Assembly: GCA_910588545.1 (NCBI GenBank) | Contig: CAJUOU010000003.1 | Coordinates: 62,001-126,000, forward strand | Direction of reading: 5' to 3' | Origin: an uncultured Christensenellaceae bacterium | GTDB lineage: Bacteria; Bacillota; Clostridia; Christensenellales; UBA3700 | DNA length: 64,000 nucleotides | In this document: one piece after another, positions 61,350 to 64,000 of the stretch | How the letters are laid out: each line of letters starts with the position of its first letter | How positions within the stretch are numbered: position 1 is the stretch's first letter | The notes under the pieces: generated by a model | Databases searched by the model: none | Told to the model about the DNA's origin: nothing | The model's input: the letters and a program-made list of their open reading frames with translations, nothing else | Translations under genes and position numbers: made by a program

Positions 61350-62825
61350 TTAAAAGAATAAATCCATTGTAAGCAATTTATCCACAACATTTCTTACTAT
61401 TTCCGCATCTGCACTTGTCACATTACCTTTGTTTATTACCATACTTGCTAGTTTCTTTTCCACGCTTAAGCTTTCGTATAACGCGTTGTCACTTGCTATT
61501 TGTCTTAGGTATGTAACATCGCTTGCACTTATCCTTCCATCTCCGTTTACGTCGCCTAGTACGGATAAGGTTATTCTTTCTGTTTCTCCGTCTTTGCTGT
61601 ACTCTATATACCAACCTGTTCCTACTTCCAACTCTTTTCCATTATTCAACAGCTCCTCATTTACGCTTGCGTTGCCTTTGTCATAGATTATTGTGCCTTT
61701 GCTGTTGTAGATTTGTATTTGTGTTTTTTCGTATACCAAGTTGCTTATAAATTTATTTACACTTGTATTTGGGCTTATGTTTCCCATATAGTAGTTTGCT
61801 TTTCCATCTACTACATTTACATTACTGTCATTATCCCCGTGTATCAAGCCTTTGTCTTTATAACTTACTCTCTTATCTCCCTCTAATATCAAATAATCGT
61901 ATTTAGACTCTGCTGTTGGTCTTATGACATTTGCCTCACTTACTGTAAGCGTTCCTCCGTTTACATAATTTACCGTTACATTGTAGTTGCTATTACCGCT
62001 AAACACTTTGCTGACATCAAACGGTTTTACGCTTATTGCATACTCTCCTACATTGATAACACTATCCGTTGTTATTCCATCCTTTGTAAACTGTGGCACT
62101 ATTTTGCTGTAGTCTATATTAAACAATGCCTCTATACTTTTATGTGACTCTGTTCCAACTGCATTATGGGTTATTGTTAACCAATTTGAGAGTGTTATAT
62201 TTTTGCCGTTATACAAAAAAGTTTTGTCATTAGTCTTTATATCTATTGTCAATTCGGCTGGTCGAATTGCAAAATAAGTACTATTTGTTGCGGAATTAAT
62301 CTTATAATTGCTGTTGCTTAAACCTATCGCTTTGGCAACATAACCTGTTCCAACATTTTTTGCACTTCCGCTTACACTAACAGTACATATATCTGCATCT
62401 AATAATCCACCTGCTTTGACTTGAGCGGACGGAGATTGCGGATAGCAATTATAAGTCAAGTTATTTTCCCATTCTATATCAACCACTTTAGGCTCTATTG
62501 TTACCGTAAATACAGGATTAATATAGCTAATTGTTTGAGCAATTCCGACATTTACAACACAAAACGAATAAGTACCGACATTTTTTATCTCAAACATTGA
62601 CTCCGCTTTGCTGTCCTTTACCGACCAAAAACTTGCAAGAGATGATTTAATAGTATAGTTACTGCCTTTATATGGTAACGTTACATTTGTCAAAGTAGTT
62701 TTATCTGTATCACTCCAATACCAATCCACCTTTTGAGTAGGTTTTGTAGTTGCCGTATCCAATCCCACTTCGCCGTCAATCAATTTCAACCCTTCTGTAG
62801 AATTTGATAAAAAGAAAAACAACAT
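61350..62825 (-). CDS. Truncated dockerin-bearing paralogue, probably a gene remnant
   Basis: 491 residues without signal peptide or beta-helix part. It aligns with the C-terminal half of the protein at 15845-18643: MBG-like modules (VDIEWENNLTYNCYPQSPSA, AKAIGLSNSNYKINSATNS), one extra module (NDKTFLYNGKNITLSNWLTI), then IYNSKGTIIYDKGNASVNEE and the dockerin (DVNGDGRISASDVTYLRQIA with a degenerate second repeat). The first Met has no ribosome site, and the frame upstream closes at a stop codon (TAA on the minus strand) about 60 bp before it. Most likely the 5' part was lost by deletion, leaving a gene that is not expressed or not exported. Confidence 0.7.
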   Translation of the reverse strand: MLFFFLSNSTEGLKLIDGEVGLDTATTKPTQKVDWYWSDTDKTTLTNVTLPYKGSNYTIKSSLASFWSVKDSKAESMFEIKNVGTYSFCVVNVGIAQTISYINPVFTVTIEPKVVDIEWENNLTYNCYPQSPSAQVKAGGLLDADICTVSVSGSAKNVGTGYVAKAIGLSNSNYKINSATNSTYFAIRPAELTIDIKTNDKTFLYNGKNITLSNWLTITHNAVGTESHKSIEALFNIDYSKIVPQFTKDGITTDSVINVGEYAISVKPFDVSKVFSGNSNYNVTVNYVNGGTLTVSEANVIRPTAESKYDYLILEGDKRVSYKDKGLIHGDNDSNVNVVDGKANYYMGNISPNTSVNKFISNLVYEKTQIQIYNSKGTIIYDKGNASVNEELLNNGKELEVGTGWYIEYSKDGETERITLSVLGDVNGDGRISASDVTYLRQIASDNALYESLSVEKKLASMVINKGNVTSADAEIVRNVVDKLLTMDLFF

Positions 62826-63017
62826 AGGATTGAATGAAGTTATGACAATAACAAATTTAAAACAATCGCTGCAAACAAATTACAGCAAGCTGAAAAGCGC
62901 TACAAACGGTATGATTAATCACACTTATCTTTTCACCGCATAAGTATATTGGTAAAAAACAAAAACAATTTACTTTTAAATAATCATTATTTAATAGTTA
63001 TAAATCTTTGATTAAAC

Positions 63018-63048
63018 AAAATACGCAAGTTAAAAACTTGCGTATTTT
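63018..63048. terminator. Terminator-like hairpin in the 62826-63366 gap
   Basis: AAAATACGCAAG-ttaaaaa-CTTGCGTATTTT, with T-runs suited to either strand; no intact gene ends nearby. Confidence 0.6.
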
Positions 63049-63107
63049 GTTGTACAATTTTTGAAGTTATGCATCTCCAAAGAAAAAAATTCATTTAAAG
63101 CTTTTGT

Positions 63108-63148
63108 GTATTTTTGCACCGCAAACTTTTTTGCGGCAGCAAAAATAC
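63108..63148. other. Long imperfect hairpin
   Basis: GTATTTTTGC and CCGCAAA pair with TTTGCGG and GCAAAAATAC (17 bp, small bulges, CTTT loop). There is no clean T-run, so it is not an ordinary terminator. Confidence 0.6.
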
Positions 63149-63169
63149 TAACTTTTTACAATCTTTACA

Positions 63170-63243
63170 CCGAATTATTTGGTATTTTATATATTATACA
63201 CCTAATTTTTTGAGTTTGTCAAGTAAAATACCGAATTTTTTGG
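63170..63243. promoter_or_regulatory. Three evenly spaced operator-like sites before the Xre gene
   Basis: CCGAATTATTTGG (63170-63182), CCTAATTTTTTGA (63201-63213) and CCGAATTTTTTGG (63231-63243): imperfect 13-bp palindromes at 31- and 30-bp spacing, about three helical turns apart. They are probably bound by the downstream Xre protein. Confidence 0.6.
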
Positions 63244-63366
63244 CATTGTGTAGATAATAATAAAAATATGCTTTATTTCGACTTTTTCGTAAATATAAAT
63301 TGCTTTAATACTGAAATAAATCACTAAATATTTCTCAAATTTTATTTTTATAGAGGGGGTAGCAAT

Positions 63367-63708
63367 ATGGAGTACAATAACAAGCTAAAAGAATTGAGAA
63401 TATCCAAAGGTTTTTTCCAAAAAGACATTGCAAATAAAATTGGGGTTGCAACGAACACTTATCAATCTTGGGAGCGAGGAATAACTCAACCTGATATTTC
63501 CAATTTGATAAAACTTAGCAATGTTTATGCCTGCTCTGTCGATTACATTATCGGCAAGGAAACCGAGGAAGGTATGATAATGTTTACTAACAATTTAAGT
63601 GAAGATGAAAACATTTTTATTAACACCGTAAGACAACTCAGTCTAAAGGACAAAGGCATTCTGTTTGATTTGGCCATGACTATGCTTAAAGCAAAAAATA
63701 TAAAATAA
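63367..63708 (+). CDS. Xre-family HTH transcriptional regulator
   Basis: 113 residues. A Cro/CI-type helix-turn-helix fills residues 5-62 (LKELRISKGFFQKDIANKIG, NTYQSWERGITQPDISNLIK, VYACSVDYIIGKE), followed by a short helical tail (FINTVRQLSLKDKGILFDLA) probably for dimerisation. GAGGGGG precedes the ATG. The three operator-like repeats upstream point to autoregulation. No phage genes are visible beside it within the window. Confidence 0.9.
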   Translation: MEYNNKLKELRISKGFFQKDIANKIGVATNTYQSWERGITQPDISNLIKLSNVYACSVDYIIGKETEEGMIMFTNNLSEDENIFINTVRQLSLKDKGILFDLAMTMLKAKNIK

Positions 63709-63854
63709 TAGTATTTTTAAAAAATTTTATAAATAAGTAATTATTAAAATACTTTTAATCAAAATTTTCGGCTCAAATGCTAAGTTTTTGTAAAATTGCT
63801 TTATTTAATATTGTAATTATGTTATAATATATAAAATAATAAAGGAGGTGTGCT

Positions 63855-64000
63855 ATGCGAAAGTCAAATAGAGAAATACACGACTTTGATAAAATTGTTG
63901 ACATTATAAAAAACACAAGTACAATAAGGTTGGGCATTAATGACTACCCTTACCCTTATGTTGTACCCGTTTCTTTTGGTTTTGATGTGCAAGATGACAA
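63855..64000 (+). CDS. Pyridoxamine 5'-phosphate oxidase-like (NimA-type) protein, 5' part
   Basis: Begins at ATG 63855 after a perfect AAGGAGGTG and runs off the right edge (48 codons). MRKSNREIHDFDKIVDII, then STIRLGINDYPYPYVVPVSF and GFD: the start of the FMN-binding split-barrel family that includes NimA-like nitroreductases and PNPOx-like proteins. Full length and function cannot be judged. A TATAAT (near 63823-63828) lies upstream without a clear -35 box. Confidence 0.75.
   Translation, partial: MRKSNREIHDFDKIVDIIKNTSTIRLGINDYPYPYVVPVSFGFDVQDD

Overview
The window is a 64 kb chromosomal segment, low in GC, from a Gram-positive bacterium of the Clostridia. This rests on gene content and order (recJ-relA-MBL-hemZ, rpsO-pnp, rarA, a DUF1292 gene beside ruvX, an EFR1-type ferredoxin, split transketolase subunits), AGGAGG-type ribosome sites, sigma-A promoters, lipoprotein signals and the lack of outer-membrane genes. 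Dockerin-bearing surface proteins, a DUF4091 protein and a calcineurin/PI-PLC cluster suggest an uncultured gut lineage; I cannot name a species.

Layout. 1-6.2 kb: a partial membrane protein, an acetyltransferase, DUF1292, ruvX, an ABC exporter pair and rarA, all on the minus strand. 6.3-6.7 kb: intergenic cassette with promoter, about 180-nt RNA and terminator; a second copy lies at 18.7-19.0 kb. 6.9-15.7 kb: two metallophosphoesterases, a lone tyrosine recombinase, a PI-PLC lipoprotein, a DUF4091 protein and an FAD/Rieske oxidoreductase. 15.8-18.6 kb: a large beta-helix protein with a dockerin; a truncated paralogue is at 61.4-62.8 kb. 19.1-24.8 kb: an MntR-like regulator, LemA with a partner membrane protein, a lipoprotein, a HAD protein and a broken membrane-protein gene. 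24.9-36.2 kb: tmRNA, gap, aminopeptidase, a MarR-ABC-ABC operon with visible operators, an RluA-type pseudouridine synthase, a polysaccharide deacetylase and the split transketolase.

36.2-46.3 kb is the most unusual part. It is an AT-rich block flanked by two diverged copies (about 128 bp) of the 3' end of the transketolase gene plus its terminator. It carries an ECF-type sigma factor with its own consensus promoter, a secreted C39-like cysteine protease, an anti-sigma-like membrane protein, a lipoprotein, a 1236-residue surface protein (RHxxWNA-type domain, BspA-type leucine-rich repeats, glycine-rich repeats) and a MacB-like ABC transporter. A 36-bp sequence resembling an ECF promoter (TTGAAT, 18 bp, CGTATA) occurs three times, ahead of three of its transcription units. 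I read this as a self-regulated cell-surface/envelope-stress module acquired as an island.

46.3-64 kb: a decayed HTH gene, a TetR regulator divergent from an epimerase/EFR1-ferredoxin pair, a ferritin-like protein, a second decayed HTH gene, pnp-rpsO, the overlapping recJ-relA-MBL-hemZ operon, the truncated dockerin protein, an Xre regulator with three evenly spaced operator-like sites, and the start of a NimA-like flavoprotein. No tRNA, rRNA, CRISPR array or complete insertion sequence was seen.
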